This document shows positions 11,501 to 19,525 of a DNA stretch of 64,000 nucleotides, one piece after another. The notes under the pieces are model-generated. The model saw only the letters and a list, made by a program, of their open reading frames with translations. It did not search any database and was not told the origin of the DNA. Origin of the DNA: Muribaculaceae bacterium. Its GTDB lineage: Bacteria > Bacteroidota > Bacteroidia > Bacteroidales > Muribaculaceae. How positions within the stretch are numbered: position 1 is the stretch's first letter; the number at the start of each line of letters is the position of its first letter. A program made the translations under genes and the position numbers. The stretch covers positions 1 to 64,000 of the forward strand of contig JAFSPZ010000014.1 in assembly GCA_017451225.1 (NCBI GenBank), in the 5' to 3' direction.

Positions 11501-12816
11501 TAATTATAAACCCAAGCGTGAGCCTTGCCCACCGAACCAAAGAGATAGATGTTCTGGTACTTGATAACGTACTCGGCAGTGACAACATCGCTTGCATTTC
11601 CGTCAACTATTGAGACAGCCTTGATTACGTGCTCTCCCTCGCCAGCTATGCTGATTGGCTCATAATAGGCAATGCGGGTCTCACTTGTCTCGGGATCGGT
11701 GCCATCGGTAGTGTAGTAGATAGTACCACCAGCTGTGATAGTCACATTCTGGTTAGTGTCATAAGTTCCTGAAGCTAGAGAGAACACAGGAGTAGTGGCA
11801 AATTGTGGTGTAGCTACAGCAGTTAATTCGTTAGTGCTGATGTTGAGAGTGAAAGTAACATTATATAAACCATCCTGTGGAATATTCAATGTGTTGTTAG
11901 CGTTTCCATTGGGCCATTGTCCATTGTTGTAATCGTGATTTTTAACCGCCTTATATTCAATGTTTCCAGCCGACAATTCAACATTGCTTTTTGTCAAAGT
12001 GTAAACACCACTAGTGGTTTCGGTCATATTGTTGGCGGTATTGCTAGTGTCCCAAGCAGTGCCAAACAATGTTGAATTGCTTCCAACAATAGTATACTCA
12101 TCGGGAGTAGTTGCAACAGCTTCGATAGTGGCATTGACATCTTTTGTATTGCTATTAAATGTGATGGTCACATTATAAGTGCCATTACTGGGGATGGAAA
12201 GCACATAGTCGCTACCTGGATATGATGGGTTGTCCCAACTATGATTTTTAACCACTTTAAACTTAGCGGTTCCTGAAGTTAAATCCACATTCTCCTTCGA
12301 CCAAGTGTAGTTGACGCCATCGGTGGATGTCATGTCATTAGCAGTGTTGGCTGGAGCCCATGTAGTGCCAAAAAGTGCTGCAGGCTCACCAGCAACAGTC
12401 CAAGTGGCAGTCTCAACATAATCAATATACTGAGAAGTTACATCTTCAATTGCAGTGGCATTCTCTCCATATCTCACAAATATTGTGCTATTTGCTGAAA
12501 GGTTACCAGTTTGGTGTTGGTTGCTTCCCACATTAAGGATGTAATTGATTGATTCCGAAGTGACAGGAACAACATACCATGTGGTTCCACCGATTTCTTG
12601 GGTGCTGAAGTTCCCATTGAAGGTGGTTCCTGGCCAAGTGGAATTGGAAACAGAACCATTATTGGTTTGAATTGTTCCACCCCAAGTGTGAATACAATAA
12701 TTGCTTGAATAGGGCTTCACATAAATGTTAAACCCGGCCCAAGCCGAGGTGGTTGTTAACAGGCATGTTAGAGCCAGCACGGCTCTAAGTAGCCATTGAT
12801 AAAAAGATTTCTTCAT
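8584..12816 (-). CDS. Giant secreted multi-module carbohydrate-binding protein, no catalytic domain seen
   Basis: 1410 aa with a signal peptide (1-27, ending TSAWA). A CBM26-like module (about 28-110: NIYVKPYS, then STWPGT) is followed by two tandem ~100-aa SusE/SusF-type repeats (about 133-335), each with LFGTxW, NxMT and KxVKNH blocks. A chitobiase/hexosaminidase C-terminal-like segment follows (about 340-415, IYYTTDGTDPETS). Further Trp- and Gly-rich beta modules fill the middle, with another CBM26-like one near 1000-1080 (VYCYAWTVPGLEWPGVQM). No GH13, GH97 or other hydrolase motif was found. The C-terminus (RYYNMMGVESS, GVNIIVKEY, SSKVIMK) resembles a type IX secretion sorting tail. It has its own promoter with the shared GCAAACGTTTGC operator. 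I infer a surface starch-binding protein co-regulated with the amylase and malQ operon. Confidence 0.75.
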   Translation of the reverse strand: MKKSFYQWLLRAVLALTCLLTTTSAWAGFNIYVKPYSSNYCIHTWGGTIQTNNGSVSNSTWPGTTFNGNFSTQEIGGTTWYVVPVTSESINYILNVGSNQHQTGNLSANSTIFVRYGENATAIEDVTSQYIDYVETATWTVAGEPAALFGTTWAPANTANDMTSTDGVNYTWSKENVDLTSGTAKFKVVKNHSWDNPSYPGSDYVLSIPSNGTYNVTITFNSNTKDVNATIEAVATTPDEYTIVGSNSTLFGTAWDTSNTANNMTETTSGVYTLTKSNVELSAGNIEYKAVKNHDYNNGQWPNGNANNTLNIPQDGLYNVTFTLNISTNELTAVATPQFATTPVFSLASGTYDTNQNVTITAGGTIYYTTDGTDPETSETRIAYYEPISIAGEGEHVIKAVSIVDGNASDVVTAEYVIKYQNIYLFGSVGKAHAWVYNYSNPELVTSDGVNYSGVANVNVMTDYHRSDNQPVGLFMLTKGFGSNWETTEPMMIGTTSTTEDNHYWIDGGSGHFGEWLDTRPGSENAGNGDLHTNGWSLPAGTYEFFYNGDSKQLMVTAFDGPTIYVYDYTRPYIYVEDKDGKPFDGVQPGNPIQTLDETVGGHSGLSTAGDGTGDGNGTLGWYKFAVPVHPANCPVKFQFHHNGDKKVVDSEMYETSSDAYYYWDGAEYKPIAKADANKLRRIVAHVRVQGTTVPSCDNQPMNGPSSFYGQMYYWMAVTTYDKGENVVISDGTHHYEGVLYSDIYLEWTDENANYNVLSQSTLENRLATKTGRGTVIHLLKNKNTPTNNGDYVLGIDTEISSNGMMYNSTNVGTTWWGNSISSPWAGTESYHDGTIISNYNNSRFLYAADGLNGNPDVFTITAENGTEWYTWYSDRSTATIRFGYGTPKEGYPSYLTGGEGAPAHPEGVFKFFANYESPQTQQTAGELWYVWTPDFNAALNGSQSQNNGELIDVTRTYESRAKQKALCSTFRDGNYVYYTDIKGWGDNNVYCYAWTVPGLEWPGVQMVKVGYDDEGHPVYLADLSNFNVSNATGIIFNNGHDALETDKRQTGDLPFENQGCYDYLGLLYRIGGNVDVIENEPDGFPTSVTLTGVWYSRVRGTLLAKGNNDYNNKSVNGMGYKDFAKTVNAGNDDGSVLQSRDYDQSNWVEIYPSEDGLVDTETLIGLIGKPFTLYGTKTNSVNPTFTAISISNVGSVGEKYQPNHFTPIHLNGSCYQYRTGENEWYFFVEPKPNEFAIMDWATYHEDSDGHEYFYTPSNTGFDGEFVIDWSYFDKFNLDGEAITALEPYQMDVCGQYPGKDYLHEGASYKGWYAIVKVNQSAEPADDVNTKAETGSIGKYTVCPVYLSDEQIMTAIETINADKASGMRTLKATRYYNMMGVESSTPFQGVNIIVKEYTDGSRESSKVIMK

Positions 12817-12906
12817 TTTGTTTTAGTATTAATTGTGTTTTGAAAAGTTTCCTAATGGTTATTAAAACAGCTTGAAGGTCAACGTATTTTTCAGCCTAAA
12901 AGCATG

Positions 12907-12981
12907 CAAAATTATTAATATAAATAGGTGTAAAGCAAAAAAAGCGCGATTTTCTCAACGAAAAACCGCGCAAACGTTTGC
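12907..12981 (-). promoter_or_regulatory. Promoter and palindromic operator of the 1410-aa binding-protein gene
   Basis: The minus-strand -7 box TAATTTTG (12907-12914) is a perfect TAnnTTTG match about 92 bp before the ATG. The exact palindrome GCAAACGTTTGC is at 12970-12981, 55 bp upstream of the -7 box. Minus-strand TTTG (12936-12939) could be a -33 element at 21 bp spacing, but it also lies in the T-tract of the upstream terminator. Confidence 0.65.
12937..12971 (-). terminator. Intrinsic terminator of the glgB operon
   Basis: GCGCG (12944-12948) pairs with CGCGC (12967-12971), extended by a T/A stem after one mismatch. On the minus strand it is followed by seven Ts (12943-12937). It lies 47 bp or more past the pduO stop and its stem touches the first two bases of the operator palindrome. 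Confidence 0.8.
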
Positions 12982-13017
12982 AATGTGATAGGAGTAGCTA
13001 AGAGCAACTAATAATTC

Positions 13018-13578
13018 CTAGCTATTCTTATCCCACAAGACCTCCTCGACATTGCTTGCCACATTGCAGTGGCGAGCCAAGACGAAGAAGAAGTCGCTCA
13101 AGCGATTGAGATAACGCTGAGCAAGGGGATTGAGAGGCTGCTGCGAAGCGAGGGTCACCACTCGTCGCTCAGCGCGGCGTGTCACGGTGCGGCAAATGTC
13201 ACAGCACACCGAGGCTTGTGTTCCACCAGGCAAGATGAATCCGCGCATGGGTGGCAGCTGCTCATCGAGAGCGTCAATCATCGCCTCAACGGCCTTGATG
13301 TCATCCTCTTGCAATCCATAGACAGGCGACTCACTATTAGTTTGCTCCGTTGCAAGATAAGCACCCAAGTTGAACAGTTTGTTCTGAATTTTAAAAATCA
13401 GTTTTTCCACATCGGGCATCTCGCCTTTTATTGCATGAGCCAGCATGCCGATGTGCGCGTTCAGCTCATCGACAGTGCCGTAGGCCTCAACGCGTATGTC
13501 GTCTTTGGCAACTCGTTGACCACCAACCAACGAAGTGGTTCCTTTGTCTCCAGTAAGTGTGTAAACTTTTGATTTCAT
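13018..13578 (-). CDS. pduO: ATP:cob(I)alamin adenosyltransferase, PduO type
   Basis: Makes adenosylcobalamin from ATP and cob(I)alamin. 186 aa, the full size of a PduO-type domain. Visible family blocks: TLTGDKGTTSLVGG at the N-terminus (ATP-binding), EAYGTVDELNAHIG, the RRAERRVV helix and NRLSDFFFVLAR near the end. It is the last gene of the operon after glgB and the LOG-family gene, overlapping the latter by 4 bp (ATGA). The cofactor serves B12 enzymes such as methylmalonyl-CoA mutase, whose chaperone MeaB is encoded at 27158-28366. Its place in a glycogen operon looks like translational coupling more than pathway logic. Confidence 0.93.
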   Translation of the reverse strand: MKSKVYTLTGDKGTTSLVGGQRVAKDDIRVEAYGTVDELNAHIGMLAHAIKGEMPDVEKLIFKIQNKLFNLGAYLATEQTNSESPVYGLQEDDIKAVEAMIDALDEQLPPMRGFILPGGTQASVCCDICRTVTRRAERRVVTLASQQPLNPLAQRYLNRLSDFFFVLARHCNVASNVEEVLWDKNS

Positions 13579-14117
13579 AGCTTGTTTATTTCGTTAAGTT
13601 TGTTAATCAGTTCTTGTGAGTTGTTGACCAAAATAGAGCTGGCGATGAGCGGCGAGCGCGAGAACTGCGACTCGGCTGTGAGCGCAAGCTGCTCGGCAAG
13701 TGGTGCGTACATACCGTCATAGTTTACAACAATGATTGGGCGGTTGCTGCCCTCCACCACCAGGTGAGAGAGCGTGGAAATCCACTCGTCTATAGTTCCC
13801 AAGCCGCCAGGCAGCACCACAAAGACGTCGCCATACTCTATGAGCTTCGACTTGCGGTCGTTGAGGTCAGTGGCAAGGATAAGCTCAGAGCACAACGAAT
13901 CGGCACGATGAGAGAAAAACTCGGGCACAATGCCAATTATATTTTGACAACCAGCATCGTGAGCCGCCTGAGCCGTGACATGCATAAGCCCAGCCTTCAC
14001 CCCGCCATAGACAAGGGAATGCTCCCCCTCCCCTATCCACTTGCCTAAAGAAGTGGCGATTGACGTAATCTCTTCGGGGAGGTTCTGATTGGCCGAACAA
14101 TAGACTACAACGTTCAT
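13575..14117 (-). CDS. LOG-family (TIGR00730) Rossmann protein, probable nucleoside-5'-monophosphate phosphoribohydrolase
   Basis: 180 aa. The family signature PGGxGTxxE is present as PGGLGTIDE, with VYGGVKAGLM for the nucleotide-binding glycine loop. LOG proteins cleave the N-glycosidic bond of cytokinin nucleotides or AMP/IMP; the bacterial role is often unclear. Both ends overlap neighbours by 4 bp (glgB upstream, pduO downstream), so translation of the three genes is coupled. No export signal, so cytoplasmic. Confidence 0.88.
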   Translation of the reverse strand: MNVVVYCSANQNLPEEITSIATSLGKWIGEGEHSLVYGGVKAGLMHVTAQAAHDAGCQNIIGIVPEFFSHRADSLCSELILATDLNDRKSKLIEYGDVFVVLPGGLGTIDEWISTLSHLVVEGSNRPIIVVNYDGMYAPLAEQLALTAESQFSRSPLIASSILVNNSQELINKLNEINKL

Positions 14118-16177
14118 TTTTTAGCTTTTTTCTTAGAGGCAGGCTTTTTTACAGGTTTAGGTTTGCCTGGTTGCAACCTCAGAATCAATGCCGAGCGCGC
14201 AGGGATGTAGAGTTTGAGCCATCCAAGTCCAGCACTGTCGTAGAGAGGGTCGGACTGCGTTAAATGCTTAACATTCTCATCTACATTGCCATAGCCTCCA
14301 TAGCGAGCGTTGTCGCTATTCATCACGCCATGATACTCTCCTGCTGGTGCCAGGAAACCATAGTCGCTGAACGATTTAACGGGATTGAAGTTGAACACAA
14401 ACACAAGGTCGCCACGCATGTAGGCGAGAATCTGATCATCGTCCTTATCCCAAAGTTTGCGAATGGGCAATGCCTGGAAGTTATGGGTGCCCCCTATTAG
14501 GTGCATCACATCGTTATCCCAATTGTTAAGGAACTGATACTTGAGGTCCTCACGGTCTACAAGGTCCCACTGGCGGCGAGCATATTTATAACTCCATCCG
14601 TTGCCATCGCGCGGGAAGTCAATCCATTCGGGATGCCCCCACTCGTTACCCATGAAATTGAGGTAACCTCCATTTATTGTGGAAGCAGTAACGAGCCTGA
14701 TGAGCTTGTGCAGCGCGATGCCTCGGCTCACCACACCATTGTCGTCACCAGTCATCATGTGCCAGTACATCTCCTTATCAATGAGGCGGAAAATGATGGT
14801 CTTGTCACCCACCAATGCCTGGTCGTGACTCTCGGCGTAGGATATCGTCTTTTCGTCGGCACGACGGTTAGTAAGTTCCCAGAATATCGAAGTCGGCTTC
14901 CAGTGCTCGTCTTTCTGCTCCTTGATAGTTTTAATCCAGTAATCGGGGATGCCCATTGCCATGCGGTAGTCGAAACCAATGCCACCATCTTTCACCTTGC
15001 GTGCCAATCCAGGCATACCGCTCATTTCCTCGGCAATGGTTATGGCACGTGGATTGACCTCGTGGATAAGCTTGTTGGCAAGAGTCAGATAGGTAATAGC
15101 ATTGGTATCCTGATTGCCGTTGTAGTAATCTTCATAGCCGCCAAACGCCTGACCAAGACCATGGTTATAGTATAGCATAGAAGTCACGCCATCAAAACGG
15201 AATCCGTCAAACTTATACTCCTCGAGCCAGAACTTGCAGTTGCTGAGCAGGAAGTTGAGCACTGCGTTCTTTCCGTAATCGAAACACAGCGAATCCCATG
15301 CTGGATGCTCGCGCTTGCCATCGCCATAAAAATAGAGGTCGTAGCTGCCGTCGAAACGTCCCAGTCCTTCCACCTCGTTTTTAACTGCGTGAGAGTGAAC
15401 GATATCCATAATTACCGCTATGCCACGGCTGTGGGCATCGTCGATGAGGTGCTTTAGCTCCTCGGGGGTGCCAAAACGGCTAGAAGCAGCATAGAAACTC
15501 GACACGTGGTAGCCAAAAGAGCCATAATAGGGATGCTCCTGGATAGCCATAATCTGAATGGCGTTATAGCCATCGTCGGCAATGCGAGGAAGAATGTTGG
15601 TACGGAACTCCTCATAGGTTCCCACGCCCTCGCGGTTTTGAGCCATACCAATGTGGCACTCATAGATGAGCAACGGCTTAACATTGGGTTTAAAATTCTT
15701 AACCTTGAATTCATATTTCTCCTCAGGATTCCAAACCTGAGCCGAGAAAATCTTGGTATTATCGTCCTGTACCACACGTGTAGCGTAGGCAGGAATGCGC
15801 TCGCCCTGACCGCCATTCCAGTGAATGGAGAGTTTGAATAAATCACCGTGCTTCATGCCACGCTCGGGAAGAGTGATTTCCCAGTTTCCGTCGTTGAGCT
15901 GACGCATCTTATAGGGTGCGCACTCGGTCCAATTATTGAAATCTCCAACTAGGAAAATCTCGGTGGCATTAGGCGCCCACTCACGCATTACCCATCCCTT
16001 GGAGGTGTGGTGCAGGCCATAATAATTATAGGCATTGGCAAAGTCAACGAGGCTTCCTTCCTCGCCTGCTAGTTCTTTTTCCTTATTAAGGAAATCATTG
16101 TGCCTTCCCACGATGGCCTCTTCAAAGGGCTCAAGCCATGGGTCATCCTTGATGAGTGGTAGTGTTTTCTTTTTCAT
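14114..16177 (-). CDS. glgB: 1,4-alpha-glucan branching enzyme GlgB (GH13_8, eukaryotic-like)
   Basis: Cuts alpha-1,4-glucan and rejoins it as alpha-1,6 branches in glycogen synthesis. 687 aa from the ATG at 16177. An in-frame ATG at 16204 would leave only about 8 nt of leader after the -7 box, and the conserved sequence begins at MKKKTLPLIKDDPWLEPFE. Domains: CBM48 (about 45-150: GWVMREWAPNATEIFLVGDF), then the barrel with DIVHSHA, GFRFDGVTSMLYYNHG (nucleophile Asp), TIAEEMSG (Glu) and YAESHDQALVGDKT. The GNEWGHPEWIDFPR block and overall layout are those of the eukaryotic-type subfamily used by Bacteroidetes. The C-terminus is Lys/Pro-rich. It is cytoplasmic and first gene of a three-gene operon. 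Confidence 0.95.
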   Translation of the reverse strand: MKKKTLPLIKDDPWLEPFEEAIVGRHNDFLNKEKELAGEEGSLVDFANAYNYYGLHHTSKGWVMREWAPNATEIFLVGDFNNWTECAPYKMRQLNDGNWEITLPERGMKHGDLFKLSIHWNGGQGERIPAYATRVVQDDNTKIFSAQVWNPEEKYEFKVKNFKPNVKPLLIYECHIGMAQNREGVGTYEEFRTNILPRIADDGYNAIQIMAIQEHPYYGSFGYHVSSFYAASSRFGTPEELKHLIDDAHSRGIAVIMDIVHSHAVKNEVEGLGRFDGSYDLYFYGDGKREHPAWDSLCFDYGKNAVLNFLLSNCKFWLEEYKFDGFRFDGVTSMLYYNHGLGQAFGGYEDYYNGNQDTNAITYLTLANKLIHEVNPRAITIAEEMSGMPGLARKVKDGGIGFDYRMAMGIPDYWIKTIKEQKDEHWKPTSIFWELTNRRADEKTISYAESHDQALVGDKTIIFRLIDKEMYWHMMTGDDNGVVSRGIALHKLIRLVTASTINGGYLNFMGNEWGHPEWIDFPRDGNGWSYKYARRQWDLVDREDLKYQFLNNWDNDVMHLIGGTHNFQALPIRKLWDKDDDQILAYMRGDLVFVFNFNPVKSFSDYGFLAPAGEYHGVMNSDNARYGGYGNVDENVKHLTQSDPLYDSAGLGWLKLYIPARSALILRLQPGKPKPVKKPASKKKAKK

Positions 16178-16218
16178 AATATTATATAATAATGTGTTAC
16201 TCAAAAAATAAAGTACTG

Positions 16219-16226
16219 CAAAGGTA
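16219..16226 (-). promoter_or_regulatory. -7 element of the glgB operon
   Basis: Minus-strand TACCTTTG, a perfect TAnnTTTG match, 41 bp before the chosen glgB ATG. No TTTG at the expected -33 spacing. Confidence 0.55.
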
Positions 16227-16334
16227 AAGCATATTGAACAAACGCTGCCACATCCCTTGCCAAAAATGTCTCGGCTAAACAGTCAACCGATTTCACTGCA
16301 AATTTAGCAAATTTCAAAGACAATAACAACGAAT

Positions 16335-16365
16335 TTTGCAGATTTAGTTTTTTTGATTACTTTTG
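16335..16365 (+). promoter_or_regulatory. Promoter of the acyl-CoA synthetase gene
   Basis: TTTG (16335-16338), 19 bp, then TACTTTTG (16358-16365): a complete Bacteroidetes sigma-ABfr-type promoter, 34 bp before the ATG. Confidence 0.75.
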
Positions 16366-16399
16366 TAGTCTAAAAACTATTGCAAAACATCATTGCGTT

Positions 16400-18058
16400 A
16401 TGATGAAAGAAAACACCATCAAAATTTTTGAGGATAGTTTCCGCAACAACTGGGAACTGCCCGCCTTAAGCGACTACAACACCAAGCAGACACTGACCTA
16501 CGGCGCCTTTGCCGAACGCATAGCGCGATTACACCTTATATATAAAAAGTGCGGCATCAAGCCAGGCGACCGCGTGGCCTTGATAGGCAAGAACACACCT
16601 AACTGGGTTATAGTGTTCATGGGAACGATAACCTATGGAGCCGTAATAGTTCCTATTCTTCAAGAGTTCAACCCACGTGATGCCCAGCACATCATCAACC
16701 ATAGCGAGGCCGAGCTGCTCTTTGCGAGCAATGGCATATGGGAGTCGTTTGACTTTGACAACATGCGCCACGTGCGCGCCGCAATTTCTCTCGACAACGA
16801 CAAGCTCCTTGCCCAAAACGAGGATGAACACATCGACGAGACCCTCGAAGAAATAGACTCACTCATGGAGCAGACCTACCCTGGCGGTTTCAATGCATCG
16901 CACATCAACTACATTGTGCGTAGCAACGAAGAGCTCATGGAAATCAACTACACCAGCGGCACCACGGGTTTCAGCAAGGGTGTAATGCTCACTGGCAACA
17001 ACCTGGCTGGAAACATAGTCTATGGCATCAACTCGCAGCTTCACCGCCGCGGCACACGTTGCGTTTCGTTCCTTCCGTTGGCTCACGCCTACGGTTGCGC
17101 ATTTGACATGCTCACCCCACTAGCTGTTGGTTCACACATCACGCTGCTGGGCCGCATCCCCGCTCCCAAGATTATAGTTAAGGCCATGCAGGAAATCAAG
17201 CCACATCTGGTTATTTGTGTACCACTAGTGCTTGAGAAAATCTACAGCAAGATGATTGTGCCCATGATCAGCAAGACCAAGCTGCGCTGGGCGCTTGCCG
17301 TTCCCTACCTTGACCGAAAGATATATGACCAAATTCGCAAACGCCTTGTTGAGGCCTTCGGTGGCAACTTTGAAGAGGTGATTGTGGGCGGCGCTCCATT
17401 CAACGCCGAGGTCGAAGAATTTCTATACAAGATAAAATTCCCATTCACTGTGGGCTATGGTATGACCGAGTGCGCTCCATTGGTGAGCCACACCCCGTGG
17501 CGCGAGTTTGTGCTTCACAGCGCAGGCCGCATTCTTCCCGGCATCATGGAATGTAAAATCCTGAGCGATGACCCCGAGAATATTCCAGGCGAGATTTGCG
17601 TTAAGGGCGAAAATGTAATGAAGGGATACTTCCACAATACTGAAGCCACCGACAAAGTTCTTCACGAAGACGGATGGCTGCACACCGGCGACATGGGCAC
17701 ACTGAGCGCCGACGGCACAGTCTTCATTCGCGGCCGTCTCAAGACCATGCTACTGAGTTCTAATGGACAAAACATCTACCCCGAGGAAATTGAGGCCAAA
17801 CTCAACAATATGCTCTACATTAGTGAAAGCCTCGTGGTAGACCGTGATCACAAACTCGTAGCACTTGTCTATCCCGACTATGACGCTATGGACCGTGACG
17901 GCGTGACACGCGACCAGCTCCCGGCACACATGGATACAGTTAAAACAGAGCTCAACAAACTCGTTGCCCCCTATGAGCGTATCTCTCAAATTGAGATTAT
18001 GGTCAATGAGTTTGAAAAGACTCCAAAGAGAAGCATCAAGCGATTCCTGTATCGATAA
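16400..18058 (+). CDS. Long-chain acyl-CoA synthetase / AMP-binding enzyme (FadD-like)
   Basis: Activates fatty acids to acyl-CoA through an acyl-adenylate. 552 aa, somewhat shorter than typical 600-aa long-chain synthetases. The P-loop-like motif YTSGTTGFSKGVM (about 192-204) is intact. So are GYGMTECAPLVS, HTGDMGTLSADG with FIRGRLKTMLLSSNGQNIYPEEIE for the C-terminal hinge, and the terminal Lys region (KTPKRSIKRF). No signal peptide or transmembrane segment, so cytoplasmic or peripheral. It is a single-gene unit, divergent from glgB, with its own promoter. Chain-length preference cannot be read from sequence; O-succinylbenzoate or aryl ligases are less likely given the ERI and RLK hinge forms. 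Confidence 0.88.
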   Translation: MMKENTIKIFEDSFRNNWELPALSDYNTKQTLTYGAFAERIARLHLIYKKCGIKPGDRVALIGKNTPNWVIVFMGTITYGAVIVPILQEFNPRDAQHIINHSEAELLFASNGIWESFDFDNMRHVRAAISLDNDKLLAQNEDEHIDETLEEIDSLMEQTYPGGFNASHINYIVRSNEELMEINYTSGTTGFSKGVMLTGNNLAGNIVYGINSQLHRRGTRCVSFLPLAHAYGCAFDMLTPLAVGSHITLLGRIPAPKIIVKAMQEIKPHLVICVPLVLEKIYSKMIVPMISKTKLRWALAVPYLDRKIYDQIRKRLVEAFGGNFEEVIVGGAPFNAEVEEFLYKIKFPFTVGYGMTECAPLVSHTPWREFVLHSAGRILPGIMECKILSDDPENIPGEICVKGENVMKGYFHNTEATDKVLHEDGWLHTGDMGTLSADGTVFIRGRLKTMLLSSNGQNIYPEEIEAKLNNMLYISESLVVDRDHKLVALVYPDYDAMDRDGVTRDQLPAHMDTVKTELNKLVAPYERISQIEIMVNEFEKTPKRSIKRFLYR

Positions 18059-18357
18059 TTCGTAGCAGTTACCAAATAAGTATAAAACCACTATTTCGAG
18101 CAAACAAGCTACACATATATTAATATAGACTTGTTTGCCTGTTTCTCAGTACGTTTAAAAACAGCCAAAAAAGTCATTTTTCAACGAAGAATCAAGAAAT
18201 TATTTTTCTAAAGATAATTTAACACTTTTGCTATTAAAGTAAATTTTCCTTATTTTATATATTGAAAATCAAGCGTATAACAATTTGTAAGTTTGTGAAA
18301 TTTTATTAAATTTGATATTTTTCAAAAAAAATGTTCAAAAAAAAAAATTGAAAAACA
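18059..18357 (+). other. AT-rich non-coding stretch with a 9-bp hairpin
   Basis: No supportable gene lies between the acyl-CoA synthetase stop and the lipoprotein promoter. GCAAACAAG (18100-18108) pairs with CTTGTTTGC (18130-18138) around a 21-nt loop containing ATATTAATAT; without a T-tract it is at best a weak terminator. The rest is A/T runs. Confidence 0.5.
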
Positions 18358-18387
18358 TTTGCATATTAATTTTTTGATATAAATTTG
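18358..18387 (+). promoter_or_regulatory. Promoter of the small lipoprotein gene
   Basis: TTTG (18358-18361), 18 bp, then TAAATTTG (18380-18387), preceded by long A/T runs that would act as an UP-type element. The strong match and AT tract fit high expression. Confidence 0.7.
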
Positions 18388-18458
18388 CACCGTTTTTACG
18401 ACAAAACGCAAAACTAGAAAATTATTTATTGTTTTATTATTAAAAAAAAAATTTAGAA

Positions 18459-18767
18459 ATGAAAAAGTTAGTTTTATTAGTTGCTGTTATCGCTAGCGTA
18501 TCTATGTTCTCTTGCACCAACACTGGTAACACCAGCGCAAGCGCTTCTACTGATTCTGTAGCTGACACTTTGGCAAACAAAGTTGAGCAGGTTGTTGACT
18601 CTGCAAAGCAGGTTGCTGATAGCGCCGCTGCTAAGGTTGAGGACGCTGCCAAGAAGGCTGAGGAAGTTGCTAAGGACGCAAAGGAGAAAGTTGAAGATGC
18701 AAAGGACGCCGTTAAGGACGCTGCTAAGGATGCTGCTGCTCCCAAAGTAGAAGAGGAGAAGAAGTAA
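18459..18767 (+). CDS. Small Ala/Lys/Val-rich helical lipoprotein
   Basis: 102 aa. The signal sequence MKKLVLLVAVIASVSMF ends in a lipobox with Cys19 (SMFSC), so the product is a lipoprotein. The mature part begins with a Ser/Thr-rich linker. From about residue 40 it is a continuous run of Ala/Lys/Glu/Val/Asp heptad- or 11-mer-like repeats (KVEDAAKKAEEVAKDAKEK), resembling LEA or apolipoprotein-like amphipathic helices. It ends EEEKK. No named family was recognised. Codons are dominated by GCT, GTT and AAG, unlike the neighbours, suggesting high expression. A strong promoter and terminator flank it, so it is a single-gene unit. Confidence 0.75.
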   Translation: MKKLVLLVAVIASVSMFSCTNTGNTSASASTDSVADTLANKVEQVVDSAKQVADSAAAKVEDAAKKAEEVAKDAKEKVEDAKDAVKDAAKDAAAPKVEEEKK

Positions 18768-18802
18768 TTCAATTCACTCTAGCAACAAGCTAAAAAATTT
18801 TG

Positions 18803-18843
18803 AAGCTGTTTTCCACGAGGTGGAGAGCAGCTTTTCTTTTTGT
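18803..18843 (+). terminator. Intrinsic terminator of the small lipoprotein gene
   Basis: AAGCTG (18803-18808) pairs with CAGCTT (18828-18833) and inner TCCAC with GTGGA, followed by a T-rich tract (TTTTCTTTTTG). Confidence 0.85.
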
Positions 18844-18912
18844 GTAAATATCAAAACGCTGTTTACTGCCATTTTTTGTAAGAAAAAATTTTTTTTCATA
18901 AAAATGATGCAG

Positions 18913-18920
18913 TATTTTTG
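18913..18920 (+). promoter_or_regulatory. -7 element of the ECF sigma operon
   Basis: TATTTTTG fits TAnnTTTG. Transcription would begin near 18927, which places the GTG at 18929 at the very 5' end and favours the downstream ATG (18950 or 18953). Confidence 0.55.
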
Positions 18921-18952
18921 CACCTTCGGTGTTAATAATGTGCATAGTCATG

Positions 18953-19525
18953 ATGAACGAACTTGAGATCGGTCTAGGCTGCAAGCGGGGCAATCCAAAT
19001 GCTCAGCGCGAACTCTTTGATAGATACTCGGCTCACTTGATGGCACTCATTTACCGCTATGTGGGCGATGATGATGACGCAAAAGACGTTCTCCAAGACA
19101 CATATATCAAAGCCTATGACTCGATCGACAGTTTTGCGTGGCATGGCGAAGGCTCTCTTAAGGCCTGGCTTGTGCGTATATCTGTGAACACATCGTTGAA
19201 CTACCTTCGCAGCAAGAAACGACTCAAAGCCACATCGGTCCCAGTAGAGATGCTTGGCGACCCACCCGATGACGACGAAGCCCCATCGAGCGAGGTCAAC
19301 AATCTTGATGCCAGCACCATCATGGAAATGATTGCAGAACTGCCCGATGGGTACCGAACGGTGTTCAACCTTTACTGCCTGGACGGTTATTCACACCAGC
19401 AGATAGCCGAGCAACTAGGCATCAGTGAAAAGACATCGTCGTCGCAACTAGCAAGAGCCAAAGTGCTGCTAGCTCGCAAAATCAAGAAATTCATCGGTGA
19501 ACAAGACAAGATTACAACGCTATGA
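18953..19525 (+). CDS. ECF-type RNA polymerase sigma factor
   Basis: 190 aa from the ATG at 18953. In-frame starts at 18929 (GTG), 18938 and 18950 are possible, but homology begins at NELEIGLGCKRGN. Sigma region 2 spans about 10-80 (AQRELFDRYSAHLMALIYRY, DVLQDTYIKAYDSI, WLVRISVNTSLNYLRSKKR). Region 4 is at about 120-180 (MIAELPDGYRTVFNLYCLDG, then SHQQIAEQLGISEKTSSSQL, a helix-turn-helix). The next gene starts inside its stop codon (4-bp overlap), the usual sigma/anti-sigma arrangement. That neighbour carries a single membrane helix and probably holds the sigma factor in check. Confidence 0.93.
   Translation: MNELEIGLGCKRGNPNAQRELFDRYSAHLMALIYRYVGDDDDAKDVLQDTYIKAYDSIDSFAWHGEGSLKAWLVRISVNTSLNYLRSKKRLKATSVPVEMLGDPPDDDEAPSSEVNNLDASTIMEMIAELPDGYRTVFNLYCLDGYSHQQIAEQLGISEKTSSSQLARAKVLLARKIKKFIGEQDKITTL

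Noticed and set aside
12970..12981. CcpA/cre-type catabolite site
   Set aside because: The sequence resembles cre in its CG centre, but Bacteroidetes lack the HPr-Ser46/CcpA system; a dedicated LacI-family sugar regulator is more likely.
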